Source: Candidatus Brachybacter algidus (GTDB taxonomy: Bacteria > Bacteroidota > Bacteroidia > Chitinophagales > Saprospiraceae). From it: a stretch of 27,514 bases of DNA. Positions 1-9,086 of the stretch are shown piece by piece. Both the position numbers and the translations under genes were made by a program. The notes under the pieces are model-generated. The model ran no database searches and was not told the DNA's origin. It saw only the letters and a list, made by a program, of their open reading frames with translations. Location: positions 1 to 27,514 of the forward strand of contig JADJSK010000011.1 of assembly GCA_016711705.1 (NCBI GenBank), given 5' to 3'. The stretch's first letter is position 1, and each line of letters starts with the position of its first letter.

Positions 1-69
1 ATTTACTTTCTTTTGTTTGTTAAGTGCCTGTTTTTGTTGAGTTTCAGTACACTTTTCTTTCTCTTTTTT

Positions 70-139
70 GTTGCCCAACTCTACTTTTTTACTTATATTT
101 GTTGCCCAGTTGTTGCCCAATTGGCTATTTTGTTGCCCA
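70..139. promoter_or_regulatory. Four phased GTTGCCCA boxes upstream of the HTH/integrase genes
   Basis: The octamer GTTGCCCA occurs at 70-77, 101-108, 112-119 and 132-139. Start-to-start distances are 31, 11 and 20 bp, close to whole turns of the helix, as expected for a protein binding one face of DNA. A Bacteroidota-type -7 box TATATTTG (94-101) overlaps the second box. A TTTG at 67-70 lies 23 bp upstream of it, slightly longer than usual for a -33 element. Binding by the recombinase or its HTH partner could therefore also repress transcription; that is inference. Confidence 0.4.
98..120. repeat. Candidate left attachment/recombinase-binding repeat
   Basis: The 20-bp core GTTGCCCAGTTGTTGCCCAA (101-120), preceded by TTT, recurs exactly at 24615-24637, 24.5 kb away. 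The recombinase gene lies about 500 bp to the right and the window edge lies to the left. Host-like genes lie only beyond the far copy. This layout fits attL/attR of a tyrosine-recombinase element, or arm-type binding sites near each end. The exact crossover point cannot be told from one copy of the locus. Confidence 0.5.
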
Positions 140-171
140 CATATCAGTTTGATGGAAGTCAGGCGAAATAA

Positions 172-218
172 TGCACCAAGTAGCACCACCCAGCAACATA
201 CTGCAACAAGTAGCAACA
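172..218. repeat. Imperfect direct repeat before the first gene
   Basis: TGCACCAAGTAGCACCA and TGCAACAAGTAGCAACA differ at only two positions, and their starts lie about 30 bp apart directly before the start codon at 220. They could be extra sites for the recombinase or HTH protein, or a leader element. Nothing in the sequence decides between these. Confidence 0.35.
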
Positions 219-219
219 A

Positions 220-617
220 ATGAGTAGTACAATTAAACTTCCTAAATTCTGTAATCATTGTGGTAAGGCTTTCATAGCCCAAAAGACCACAACGAAGTAT
301 TGTGGCCATAAATGCAATAGTGCTGCCTACAAGAAAACCAAACGAGAAGAAAAGGTAAACGCAGAATTTAAGAACCAACAAAGCAAAATTGTTTCCGCTT
401 CTCCAGTAGTTGCTACTGAAACCCTATCCAACCCGATAGCAGGTAATCACACTAATTTAAGAGAGAAAGAATTTTTAAGCATACTGGAAGTTGCTACCCT
501 TTTGGGTGCAAGCAGATGGACCATTCAAAGGATGATAAAAGTAATCGTTTGCCGGTGGCAAAGCTGGGCAGTCGTACCATCATCAAAAGGGCTTCAATTG
601 ATAATTTATTTAACTGA
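220..617 (+). CDS. Zinc-finger plus helix-turn-helix DNA-binding protein (frameshifted)
   Basis: The N-terminus carries a CxxC...CxxxC zinc-binding pattern (C11, C14, C28, C32). It is followed by a linker and an excisionase/MerR-like helix-turn-helix beginning near residue 85 (EVATLLGASRWTIQRMI). The gene lies just before the tyrosine recombinase, the usual place for a directionality factor or recombinase partner in Bacteroidota elements. The open frame runs on into the recombinase, but this is an artefact. Near 541 one base is missing; restoring it (aaagtaat to aaagataat) gives the expected wing RLPVAKLGSRTIIKRAS and a TGA at 615-617, for 132 residues. The break is either a sequencing error or a recent mutation. 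Regulation or excision control is inferred from family and position. Confidence 0.65.
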
Positions 618-624
618 TAAGAAA

Positions 625-1731
625 ATGAAAGTAACATTAAGACAACGGCTCAAAGGCGATAAAATAAGCCTTTATTTAGAGTACTACTCCAATGGCAAAC
701 GCCAATATGAGTATTTGAATTTGTACCTAACACCCGACCCCGAAAAAGGGAAGCTCACCAATGCAGTAAAAGAAGAAAATAAAAAGATATTGGCATTGGC
801 TGAAACCATCCGCAGTAAAAGGCATTTGGAGATACAAAACAGCACTTATGATTTCCACGATAAGGAGAAGCTAAAAACGTACTTCATTATGTATATGGAG
901 GCATTGGCTGAAAAGAGAAAAGACAGCAAAGGGAATTATGGCAATTGGGATAGTACCATAAAGCACTTGAAAAAGTATTGCCCAAGAGATATACAATTTA
1001 ACCAAATCAATAAAGCCTTTGTTGATGGCTTCAGGGATTACCTGTTGAAAGAAGCCAGTACCAAAACCAAAAAGGCAATTTCAACCAATACCAAATACAG
1101 CTACTTCAATAAGTTCAGAGCAGCACTCAAACAAGCTGTGAGGGATGGCATACTAAAAACCAACCCTGCCGAAATGGTAGAAGGCTTGCCACAAGGCGAA
1201 CCAGTAAGAGAGTTTTTAACCCTTGATGAATTAAAGACCTTAGCCAAAACCGAATGTAAAAACGAGTTGATGAAAAGGGCTTTTATTTTTGCTTGTCTTA
1301 CAGGCTTGCGTTTTAGCGATATTCAGAAATTGAAATGGAGTGAAATGCAACAATCAACAGAGTTAGGGCATTACATCCGTTTCGTACAGCAAAAAACAAA
1401 AGGATCTGAAACATTGCCCATATCTGATGAAGCCTATAATTTATTAGGAGAAAAAGGAAAGCCAGCCGACCCGGTATTTCCTGATTTGATTTACTCCGAT
1501 AGTCGCAATGCTGATTTGTACAGATGGATGATAAAGGCAGGTATTGAAAAGCACATCACTTTCCACTGTGCAAGGCACACATACGCCACATTGCAGCTTA
1601 CTTTGGGTACTGATATTTTCACAGTATCAAAATTGCTTGGACACAGGCATTTAAAAACAACACAGATTTATGCTAATGTAATTGATGAAAAGAAAACAGT
1701 AGCAGCTAACAAAATAAATATTGGCTTATAA
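625..1731 (+). CDS. Tyrosine recombinase (phage-integrase family, SAM-like N-terminal domain)
   Basis: This 368-residue protein should integrate and excise the element by site-specific recombination. The N-terminal arm-type domain starts MKVTLRQRL. A SAM-like core-binding domain covers about residues 80-190 and the catalytic domain about 200-365. Catalytic residues are visible: R229 in TGLRFSD, a lysine in the QQKTKGSETL beta-hairpin, H314 and R317 in HCARH, H340 in LLGHRH, and the nucleophile Y349 in TTQIYANV. I chose ATG 625 because the family normally starts here, eight bases after the restored stop of the HTH gene; the longer 503-residue frame reflects the upstream frameshift. Its stop overlaps the next start (TAATG), implying translational coupling. 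It sits close to the left repeat, as integrases do. Confidence 0.9.
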   Translation: MKVTLRQRLKGDKISLYLEYYSNGKRQYEYLNLYLTPDPEKGKLTNAVKEENKKILALAETIRSKRHLEIQNSTYDFHDKEKLKTYFIMYMEALAEKRKDSKGNYGNWDSTIKHLKKYCPRDIQFNQINKAFVDGFRDYLLKEASTKTKKAISTNTKYSYFNKFRAALKQAVRDGILKTNPAEMVEGLPQGEPVREFLTLDELKTLAKTECKNELMKRAFIFACLTGLRFSDIQKLKWSEMQQSTELGHYIRFVQQKTKGSETLPISDEAYNLLGEKGKPADPVFPDLIYSDSRNADLYRWMIKAGIEKHITFHCARHTYATLQLTLGTDIFTVSKLLGHRHLKTTQIYANVIDEKKTVAANKINIGL

Positions 1732-2780
1732 TGGAAATAAAAATATTGAATAGCATTTTGTTCAAAGAACTTATGCCCTGGACTTTTGATGCCAAAGGCA
1801 CAAAAGCCATCAACGAGAAAATAAAAAAGGTAGGCAGCAAAGAACCCACCACAGAAGCCGAGTTGGTGCAACAGCTTCAAATATTGTTGGCTGATTATTC
1901 CGACCTCTCCAAATGGCTTACAAAGCAAAATACAAAGGGAACCAGTACTTTGAAAAACCATTGCTACGCAATAGATTTTCCAGCTTACAGCGATGCAGTA
2001 AGCAAGTTTTATAATGCCGTTATCAGCCTTGAAACACTTCGTGTTTACAATGCTTTTAATACCAAAATGCAGAAGTACAGCAAAAAGGTGGATATAGTGT
2101 ACCACACCACCATTGCATTAAAGAACATCAAAGCACTTACAGTAAACACAGTTAAGGAGATTAAGGAAAGAGGATTTGAGGAAGCACCTACCGAGCAAAG
2201 CTCGTTACCTCATTTTGTATTGCAGTTATTAAGGCAACACCTCACTATTTTGTTTTTTGATATACAGGAATTGAGCAAAGCCAGTATTGACAGCCCCACC
2301 AGTATTGAAGATTTTTATTTGTTGGATTTGAATTTACCAAAGGCACAGATTAATGAATTGCAGAAAGTAGAAATTGAAACAGAGAAAGCCGAGAAGCCAA
2401 CCACCAAAGAAAAACTATCATTTGGCTTTAAAGGAACAGAAGCAAAACTGAAATCAGTAATAACATTGCTAAACAATCAAGTTGAGTTCTTGAATGAGAG
2501 CAAATGTAGTACTGATGATTTAGTAGCTATTCTAACATCAAAGGCACTCACTACGAAAATGCACAAAGTGTATTTTGGTTGCGAAACAGTGCAGCTTAGA
2601 TACATCATTGATAAACTTAGTGCCAGCTTCAATAATCTAACCCCAACAGCACTTGAAAAATCAGGTTTGTTTTATACAAAGACCAACAAACTTTTAAAGG
2701 CTCAAAATCTGTATTCAAATAAAATTGAAAGCCCCAAAAATCAGTCAACCATTGACAACATAATCAACCAAATGAAATAA
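1731..2780 (+). CDS. Hypothetical protein coupled to the integrase
   Basis: This 349-residue soluble protein has no signal peptide or membrane segment. The start overlaps the integrase stop by one base, so the two are co-translated. The sequence is rich in Lys, Leu and Asn. An N-terminal helical part (about 1-215) and a C-terminal part (about 230-345) are joined by a charged Glu/Lys linker. Proteins of this layout often follow integrases in Bacteroidota elements, and an RteC-like or integrase-accessory role is possible, but I see no motif that supports a specific function. I do not recognise it with confidence. Confidence 0.7.
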   Translation: MEIKILNSILFKELMPWTFDAKGTKAINEKIKKVGSKEPTTEAELVQQLQILLADYSDLSKWLTKQNTKGTSTLKNHCYAIDFPAYSDAVSKFYNAVISLETLRVYNAFNTKMQKYSKKVDIVYHTTIALKNIKALTVNTVKEIKERGFEEAPTEQSSLPHFVLQLLRQHLTILFFDIQELSKASIDSPTSIEDFYLLDLNLPKAQINELQKVEIETEKAEKPTTKEKLSFGFKGTEAKLKSVITLLNNQVEFLNESKCSTDDLVAILTSKALTTKMHKVYFGCETVQLRYIIDKLSASFNNLTPTALEKSGLFYTKTNKLLKAQNLYSNKIESPKNQSTIDNIINQMK

Positions 2781-2790
2781 AAAATAGTGA

Positions 2791-2829
2791 GATTAGGGAG
2801 TTATCTCAATGAGATATAACACTCTAATC
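2791..2829. terminator. Inverted repeat after the integrase operon
   Basis: GATTAGGGAGTTATCTC pairs imperfectly with GAGATATAACACTCTAATC across a 3-base loop, ending 57 bases before the next start codon. There is no T-run, so it is a poor intrinsic terminator. It may instead be an attenuator or an operator for the following HTH gene. Confidence 0.4.
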
Positions 2830-2885
2830 CTTTGCCCCTGCTGCATTGTAGAGTTTTGTTCCATCAATTTTAAAAATATAAAAAG

Positions 2886-3188
2886 ATGGCAACAGAAAAT
2901 TTAATTCTCGACAAGCTCACAGAAATTGCAAACAAATTAGATGAGCAAAACTTACTGCAAAAAACAGTATTAAACTTCAACGAGGCTTGCACATTCCTTG
3001 ATGTAAGCCCCTCACATTTGTACAAACTTACAAGTACAAAGAGTATTCCCCATTTCTGTCCCCAGGGAAAGAAACTCTATTTCAAGCGTTCCGAGTTAGA
3101 CGACTGGTTGCAGCGTAACCGTCAATCATCAACCGATGAAATTGATGCTATGGCTACCGAGTACATACTCAAGAACAAACGCAAATAG
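2886..3188 (+). CDS. Excisionase-like helix-turn-helix protein
   Basis: This 100-residue protein has an N-terminal helix/coiled-coil (about 1-27) followed by a winged HTH of the excisionase/MerR-like family. The HTH comprises NFNEACTFLDVSPSHLYKLT, a short wing with PQGKKLYF, and the hallmark end KRSELDDWLQ. Proteins of this kind bind the element ends or promoters and steer excision or replication-gene expression. It lies between the integrase pair and the primase-like gene, the normal place in such elements. The following leader carries a 20-base sequence also found at 22830. The function is inferred from the family. Confidence 0.8.
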   Translation: MATENLILDKLTEIANKLDEQNLLQKTVLNFNEACTFLDVSPSHLYKLTSTKSIPHFCPQGKKLYFKRSELDDWLQRNRQSSTDEIDAMATEYILKNKRK

Positions 3189-3193
3189 AATTT

Positions 3194-3213
3194 TTTAACC
3201 GATAAGAAAGAAA
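3194..3213. repeat. 20-bp leader repeat, copy 1
   Basis: TTTAACCGATAAGAAAGAAA occurs here, ending five bases before the ATG at 3218, and again exactly at 22830-22849. A related TTTAACTGATAAGAAA lies at 609-624 directly before the integrase ATG. The purine-rich end could act as a ribosome-binding leader. Confidence 0.4.
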
Positions 3214-3217
3214 AGAA

Positions 3218-5460
3218 ATGGCATCAAGTACCATATTTAAAAACTTTACTATCCCGGTAGAAAAAAAATCTCTACTGCTGATAGGTAAAGACATTATTTC
3301 CGACAAGTACAAAACGGAAGTAGAAGAAATCCGCAATCTTATTGCACAAGGCAATAAGGCAGAAGCCGACAACAAAAAGAAACAGTTATTAGCTTTTACG
3401 CCTTCGGCTGTATTCACCGAAAAAAGGCAAATGCCTTTTCTTGAAATGTACAGTGGCTTTGTGCATTTAGATTTTGACAAACTAACACCAGAGCAATTGC
3501 AAACTGCGTTTGCAATCATTAGTAAAATCTCCTACACATCACTTTGCTTCATCAGTCCAAGTGGCAACGGCTTAAAAGTATTTGTTGAGGTAAGCACCGA
3601 ACTGGAACACCACGACATTGCTTATTTGCAAGTGCAGAAGTATTATGAAGATGCCACAGGACTAAAGGCAGACCCAAGCTGCAAAGATGTTACAAGGCTT
3701 TGTTTTATGAGCCACGACCCCAACGCATACCGAACCATCCAAAACGAGAAATTCATTGTGGCTTTGCCCCAATTCATTCAAGAACAACAATCGCAAACGC
3801 CTACGGCTATTGCTCCAGTTGTTCCAATAGAACAAGGCAGAACCCGAAGACCTCAACATTACATTTTTATTCAATCAACAAATTCAATTCACAAACCAAA
3901 AAGCATCATACACCGATGGAAACAGAAATAATTTTATTTATCTGCTTGCTTCTAATTGCAACAGAGTTGGTTTATCGCAATCCGATACTGAAATACTATG
4001 TACACAGCATTTTGATTTATCTGAAAGAGAAATTAAGACTGCCGTAAATAGTGCCTATTCACACCACACCCAAGAACACAAAAAGTTTGAACCCAAGCAA
4101 AAGGCAACGGATCAAGAGGAAACACAGCCCGAAGAACAAATGCCTACTTTGCCCGATGCAGTGTTTGACACAATACCAGAGTTTTTAAAACACATTACAC
4201 AAGTAGCCACCACCAAAGAAGAAAGGGATATTTTATTGTTAGGTTCATTGGTTACGTTAAGTGTGGCATTTCCTAAACTCATTGGTAAGTATGGCGATAA
4301 TCCAGTAAATACAAACCTGTTCATTTTCATTTCTGCCAAAGCATCAGCAGGGAAAGGCATTTTAATTCATTGCAGAAAATTGGTTGAACCCATACACTTA
4401 GCATTAAGAAACCAAGCCAAGATAATGAAGCAACAGTTTGAGGTGGATATGCAAGAGTACAACGCAAACAAGGGTAAAGATGCCAACACCGAAAAGCCAC
4501 AGAAACCACCTCAAAAAATGTTGTTCATTCCTGCCAATAACAGTGCAACAGGCTTTTAGAAATATTGGGCGATAGCGATAAAAGAGGGCTTATTTTTGAA
4601 ACAGAGGGTGATACCCTTGCCAAAGCATTTAAAAGCGATTACGGAGACTTTAGCGATGGTTTTCGCAATGCTTTTCAACACGAACCTATCTCATATTATC
4701 GCAGAACAGACAAGGAATATGTAGAAATTGACAGACCTTGTTTATCAGCTTTACTTTCAGGTACTCCCAAGCAAATAACAACCCTCATTCCAAATGCTGA
4801 AAATGGTTTGTTCAGCCGTTTTATGTTCTATGTAATGAATATGAAATTGATTTGGAAAGATGTGTTTGCCTCTAAAACCGAGAACGGTTTAGATGTGCAT
4901 TTTGAAAAGCTGGGCAATGAGTTTTCAGTTTGTACCAAACTTTACAAGCCAACCCCGATGTACACTTTTCTTTGGCCCCATCACAGCAATTGCAGTTCAA
5001 TCAATTCTTTGAGAAAATGCAAACCCTGTATGTCAATATCCAAGAAGAAGAGATTATCAGTTCAGTAAGGCGTTTGGGCTTAATTGCCTACCGTATAATG
5101 ATGATTTTTTCAGCACTCCGAATTATGGAAGATGGAGAAATTACTCAAAACCTAATTTGTAACGATACCGACTTTCAAAACACGTTGGATATGATTACCA
5201 TACTGGTAAAGCACAGCAGTTATGTGTATTCTCAAATAGCCCAGGAAACCTACAAGCCCAAACCAAAGCACAAGAAAGAGCAGTTTTTAGAAAACCTGCC
5301 TTACCATTTCAACCGCCAAACCTATGTAGCCACAGCCCTAAGTTTGGGCATTACCGACAAGTCAGCACAGCGTTACATCAAGGAGTTTAAAGATGCTGAT
5401 ATTATCCAGTACGATGGTCACGACCACTACACCAACCCCAACGCCAAAAATCCTCAATAG
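3218..5460 (+). CDS. VirE-N / PriCT / DUF3987 primase-helicase-type protein, broken by three frameshifts
   Basis: Read continuously this is one 747-residue protein. Residues 1-200 match the VirE N-terminal (BT4734-like) domain, with FVHLDFDKL and FISPSGNGLKVFV. Next comes a PriCT-like helical segment (GNRNNFIYLLASNCNRVG and DLSEREIKTAVNSAYSHH). From 4140 a DUF3987 domain follows, with a Walker A-like loop SAKASAGKGIL. The reading frame is broken by an extra G at 3836-3837, a missing T near 4556 (GFLEILGDS restored) and a missing T near 4924 (EFFSLYQTL restored). Correcting all three gives exactly 748 codons, which favours assembly error. The family is the replication/primase-like gene of many Bacteroidota mobile elements; its exact biochemistry is poorly known. 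No relaxase or transfer genes follow, so the element looks non-conjugative by itself. Confidence 0.8.
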
Positions 5461-5468
5461 TTCCTATT

Positions 5469-5527
5469 TGAGGATTTAAGGATAGAGGTGGAGCAAGAGA
5501 TGTAATCCGCCTTTCCTCAAATCCTCA
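5469..5527. terminator. Long imperfect hairpin between primase and defence modules
   Basis: TGAGGATTT (5469-5477) pairs perfectly with AAATCCTCA (5519-5527), and inner AGG/CCT blocks extend the stem with bulges. The loop is about 20 bases. It separates two transcription units and may end transcription of the primase gene, although only a short pyrimidine run follows. Confidence 0.35.
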
Positions 5528-5585
5528 TTTCCCCACTTTCTCAAAACTTTTTCACTACTTTTTTAACTCTTTGCTTTTGTTTTCT

Positions 5586-5593
5586 TATATTTG
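5586..5593 (+). promoter_or_regulatory. -7 promoter box for the defence operon
   Basis: TATATTTG matches the Bacteroidota -7 consensus TAnnTTTG and lies 30 bases before the XRE start codon. A clear -33 TTTG at the usual distance is not visible; the nearest TTTG (5570-5573) is too close. It is the likely start of the restriction-modification transcript. Confidence 0.4.
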
Positions 5594-5622
5594 CCAATAT
5601 TTGTCAAGACAATAATTTTATA

Positions 5623-5916
5623 ATGGCAACACAGTTTGGTGAACGTATAAGAGAACTAAGAACGAAGCAAAATTTGTTGCTGCGGCAGCTTGCTTCTCAA
5701 TTGGATGTGGACACTTCTATTATTAGCAAAGTAGAACGAGGCGACAGGCAATTAAAGAAAGAGCAAATCCCATTATTAGCCCAAATACTCAAAGCTGATG
5801 TAGAAGAATTGCAAACCCTTTGGCTTGCCGACCAATTGTGTAATATGGTTCAAGGCGCACCCATGGCAGACGATGCATTGAAATCAGTAACTAAAAAAAT
5901 TAAGAAAACAAAGTAA
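5623..5916 (+). CDS. XRE-family regulator (restriction controller-like)
   Basis: This 97-residue protein has a classical cro/C1 helix-turn-helix over residues 5-62 (GERIRELRTKQNLLLRQLA, VDTSIISKVERGDR). A short basic C-terminal tail follows. Its stop overlaps the hsdM start by one base (TAATG), so it is made with the methylase. In this position such regulators act like controller proteins, delaying restriction until DNA is methylated. That role is inferred from position and family; no operator is obvious besides the AT-rich leader. Confidence 0.85.
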   Translation: MATQFGERIRELRTKQNLLLRQLASQLDVDTSIISKVERGDRQLKKEQIPLLAQILKADVEELQTLWLADQLCNMVQGAPMADDALKSVTKKIKKTK

Positions 5917-7685
5917 TGAACCAAGCCCAACATAATACAATCGTCAATTTCATTTGGAGTATTGCAGATGATGTACTTCGTGATGTTTACACAAGAGGTA
6001 AATACAGAGACATTATTTTGCCCTTTACAGTGCTAAGGCGTTTAGATGCTATTCTGGAACCAACCAAAGAAGCGGTGCTGCAAATGCACGAAAAGCTAAA
6101 CACAATGAAGATAGATAACCAAGCCCCACAGCTTCGCAAAGTAAGTGGCTATGTGTTTTACAATACTTCAAAATACACGTTTAAAAAACTACTCAACGAA
6201 CCGGGTAACATTCGCCAAAACTTAGAAACCTATTTAGATGGTTTTAGTAGCGATGTGCAGGATATTATCAGCAAGTTCAAATTGCGTAATCAATTAGAAA
6301 CAATGGAAGAAGGTAATATCACTTTTCCATTGATAGAAAAATTTTGTACCAGCACCATTAACCTAAGCCCCAAGCCAGTTGTAGACAAAGATGGCAATGT
6401 AGTAATGGAAGGCTTAACCAATTTGGGTATGGGCTATGTGTTTGAAGAATTGATTAGAAAATTCAATGAAGAAAATAACGAAGAAGCTGGAGAACACTTT
6501 ACACCAAGAGAGATTATTAAGCTAATGACCCATTTAATTTTTGATCCTATTAAAGGCAAAATTAAAGATGGCACATACCTTATTTACGATCCCGCCTGTG
6601 GTAGTGGTGGTATGCTTACCGAAGCAGAGCATTTTGCGTTAGAAATAAACCCTAAGGCAACTTTTCATTTGTATGGGCAAGAAGTAAACCCCGAGACATT
6701 CGCCATCTGCAAAGCAGATATGCTCATTAAAGAAGAAGACCCCGATAAAATCGCCTTCGGCTCTACATTAAGCAATGATGGTTTTTCAAACTTGCAGTTT
6801 GATTTTATGTTGAGCAATCCACCTTATGGCAAAACTTGGAAGATAGACCAACCTGCCATAGTGGATAAAAAAGAAATCATAGACCACCGCTTTAAAATTG
6901 GAGTACCCAGAGTAAACGATGGGCAATTGCTTTTCCTGATGAATATGGTAAGCAAAATGAAAAAGGATAGTGAACTGGGAAGCCGTTTTGCAACTATTCA
7001 TAATGGTAGTGCTTTGTTTACAGGCGATGCAGGACAAGGTGAAAGCGAAATTCGCAAATACCTTTTTGAAAACGATTTGTTGGAGGCCATTATAGCCTTA
7101 CCAAACGATTTATTTTACAACACTGGCATACCTACTTACATATTTATTCTTACCAATAAAAAGGATAAGAAACGCAAAGGAAAGCTACAATTGATAAATG
7201 TAACAGCCGACCATTTCAATAGCAAAATGCGTAAGCCATTAGGCAAAAAAAGAGTACAGTTTGATGCCAACCACATCAATACCATTACCAAACTATTTTT
7301 AGATTATGTACCAAATGAGTACAGCATCATTTTAGATAATACCGATTTTGGTTTCCACCAAATTACGGTGCATCAGCCCGAAAAAGACGAGAAAGGAAAT
7401 ATAGTGTTGGATAGTAAAGGCAAACCAAAAAGTGATGCCAAGTTGAGGGATATTGAAAACATACCACTCAAAGATAGTATTGATGATTTCTTTGAAACCG
7501 AAGTTTTGCCATTTGTTCCAAATGCCTGGTACAATGCCAAAGAAACCAAAGTAGGCTACGAGGTAAATTTTGCCAAATACTTTTACCAGTATCAAGCACC
7601 AAGAAAATTGACCGAAATAACCAAAGACATTTTGGCTATTGAGCAGGAAACAGAAAATTTATTAAAAGAAATTATTGAAGCATAA
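5916..7685 (+). CDS. hsdM: Type I restriction-modification methyltransferase subunit HsdM
   Basis: This 589-residue N6-adenine DNA methyltransferase is the modification subunit of a type I system and works with HsdS to methylate target adenines. An HsdM N-terminal helical domain (about 5-150) precedes the catalytic domain. The SAM-binding motif I is DPACGSGGM starting at D225, and the catalytic motif IV is NPPYG at N301. The C-terminus (about 470-589) has long helices that contact HsdS. The reading frame is intact over its whole length. It overlaps the regulator upstream and touches hsdS downstream with no gap. Confidence 0.95.
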   Translation: MNQAQHNTIVNFIWSIADDVLRDVYTRGKYRDIILPFTVLRRLDAILEPTKEAVLQMHEKLNTMKIDNQAPQLRKVSGYVFYNTSKYTFKKLLNEPGNIRQNLETYLDGFSSDVQDIISKFKLRNQLETMEEGNITFPLIEKFCTSTINLSPKPVVDKDGNVVMEGLTNLGMGYVFEELIRKFNEENNEEAGEHFTPREIIKLMTHLIFDPIKGKIKDGTYLIYDPACGSGGMLTEAEHFALEINPKATFHLYGQEVNPETFAICKADMLIKEEDPDKIAFGSTLSNDGFSNLQFDFMLSNPPYGKTWKIDQPAIVDKKEIIDHRFKIGVPRVNDGQLLFLMNMVSKMKKDSELGSRFATIHNGSALFTGDAGQGESEIRKYLFENDLLEAIIALPNDLFYNTGIPTYIFILTNKKDKKRKGKLQLINVTADHFNSKMRKPLGKKRVQFDANHINTITKLFLDYVPNEYSIILDNTDFGFHQITVHQPEKDEKGNIVLDSKGKPKSDAKLRDIENIPLKDSIDDFFETEVLPFVPNAWYNAKETKVGYEVNFAKYFYQYQAPRKLTEITKDILAIEQETENLLKEIIEA

Positions 7686-9020
7686 ATGACCACTACCGCT
7701 ACATATAACAAATCAGCTTGGTTGGGCAACTATCCTGCACATTGGCAAGTGCTAAGGATTAAAAACATATTTTCTGAAATAGAAGATAGAAGCACCAGTG
7801 GCAACGAAGAACTATTGTCTGTTTCGCATTATACAGGCGTTACGCTAAAAAGAGACAGCCTCGAAAACGAAGATGATTTTATAAGCAATGCCGAAACCTT
7901 AGAGGGCTACAAACGAGTTGCAAAAGGCGACTTGGTTATAAATATAATGTTGGCTTGGAATGGCAGCTTAGGTATTTCGCCTTTTGATGGCATTACCAGC
8001 CCAGCCTATTGTGTCTACAGAACAAAGGAAAATAATAACTCCGAATATTTTGGTTACTTGTTTGCCACCAACTTATTAAAAACAGAGTTTCGTAAAAAAT
8101 CAACAGGCATTATTGATAGCCGTTTGCGTTTGTACAGCGATAAGTTTTTCAGCATTTTTTCTGTTGTACCACCAGTTGAAGAACAAAACCAAATTGTTGA
8201 ATACATAAAAAACCAATCTCAAAAAATAAACCACTTCATTGCAAAAAAGCAACAATTTATTGCACTACTCAAAGAGCAAAGACAAAGCATTATTAATGAA
8301 GCAGTAACAAAGGGCATCAACAAAAAAGTAAAACTAAAAGATAGCGGTATTAAATGGTTGGGTAATATTCCTGAACACTGGGAAATAAAGAGACTGAAAA
8401 TGAATAAATGAAAATTTAAACATGGTGCAATATGAAAGTGGGTAAGAACATAATCTACAATGGGTATCGTTATATCCGAATAACCGATTTTACAAAGGAA
8501 GGATTATTAGATGAACATAATAAACTTTCATTACCGATAGAAATTGGCGTTGAATATGAATTAGCAGATGGCGAGATTAAATGAAGATGCTACTTTAATT
8601 GTAGGTAAAACATTTCAATTTCGTTTTGTAAGTGACGAAGAAAAATATTGTTATGCAGGTTATCTCATAAAGGCTTCTCCAAATGAAAATATAATTTTAT
8701 CTGACTTCTTGATGGAAAATTCTTATTTGTATTTGATTTGGAAAATTCAATATTTAGTCAATCTGCACAATCGAAAATATTATGCTGATAAATTTTATTT
8801 CTAAATCCCTATTCCGCCAATTACAGAACAAAAAGAAATTCTTGATTTCATCAAAACCGAAACCGTCATCATTGATACTGCAATAGCCAAAACCGAAAGA
8901 GAAATAGAACTCATAAAAGAATACAAAGAAGCTATGATAGCCGAGGCAGTGATGGGGAAATTAAATTATAATAAAAAAAATGAAAACACATTTCAGACAT
9001 ATAAAACCATTGATATATAA
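7686..9020 (+). pseudogene. hsdS: Type I specificity subunit HsdS, second recognition domain disrupted
   Basis: The first 241 residues read cleanly. TRD1 starts SAWLGNYPAHWQVLRIKNIF and contains the typical KGDLVINIMLAWNG. The central conserved helices follow (PPVEEQNQIVEYIKNQSQKI). The second half opens with SGIKWLGNIPEHWEIKRLK and then stops at 8411. Downstream TRD2 pieces appear in shifting frames: YNGYRYIRITDFTKEGLL (about 8459-8512), DATLIVGKTFQFRF (8584-8625), and after an in-frame TAA at 8802-8804 the final helices PIPPITEQKEILDFIKTE through 9020. Several small indels between 8404 and 8804 are needed to rejoin them. Elsewhere in the operon only isolated indels occur, so this dense patch may be real damage or a poorly assembled variable region. 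If truly broken, the complex would have half a specificity subunit. Confidence 0.8.
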
Positions 9021-9033
9021 GCATCTAATAATT

Positions 9034-9057
9034 GTTTCCCTCATAAATAAGGGAAAC
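9034..9057. terminator. Perfect 8-bp hairpin between hsdS and the toxin-antitoxin-like pair
   Basis: GTTTCCCT and AGGGAAAC are separated by an 8-base loop, 30 bases before the next start codon. No T-run follows on the plus strand. It could be a weak terminator, a processing site, or an operator bound by the DNA-binding protein encoded just downstream. Confidence 0.45.
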
Positions 9058-9086
9058 GATAATAGACATCTACAAAATTTGACAAT

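Noticed and set aside
1..97. tRNA gene as integration target
   Set aside because: No cloverleaf or tRNA 3' end is visible beside either 23-bp repeat.
220..1731. A natural 503-residue fusion of an HTH protein and an integrase
   Set aside because: A one-base correction near 541 restores two normal genes, and the HTH wing is unreadable in the fused frame.
3700..5460. Several independent small genes
   Set aside because: They are frame-shifted parts of one VirE-N/DUF3987 protein; three single-base corrections join them into 748 codons.
8568..8804. A separate small gene
   Set aside because: Its translation (DATLIVGKTFQFRF) is part of the second HsdS recognition domain, and the same frame continues into the HsdS end after the stop.
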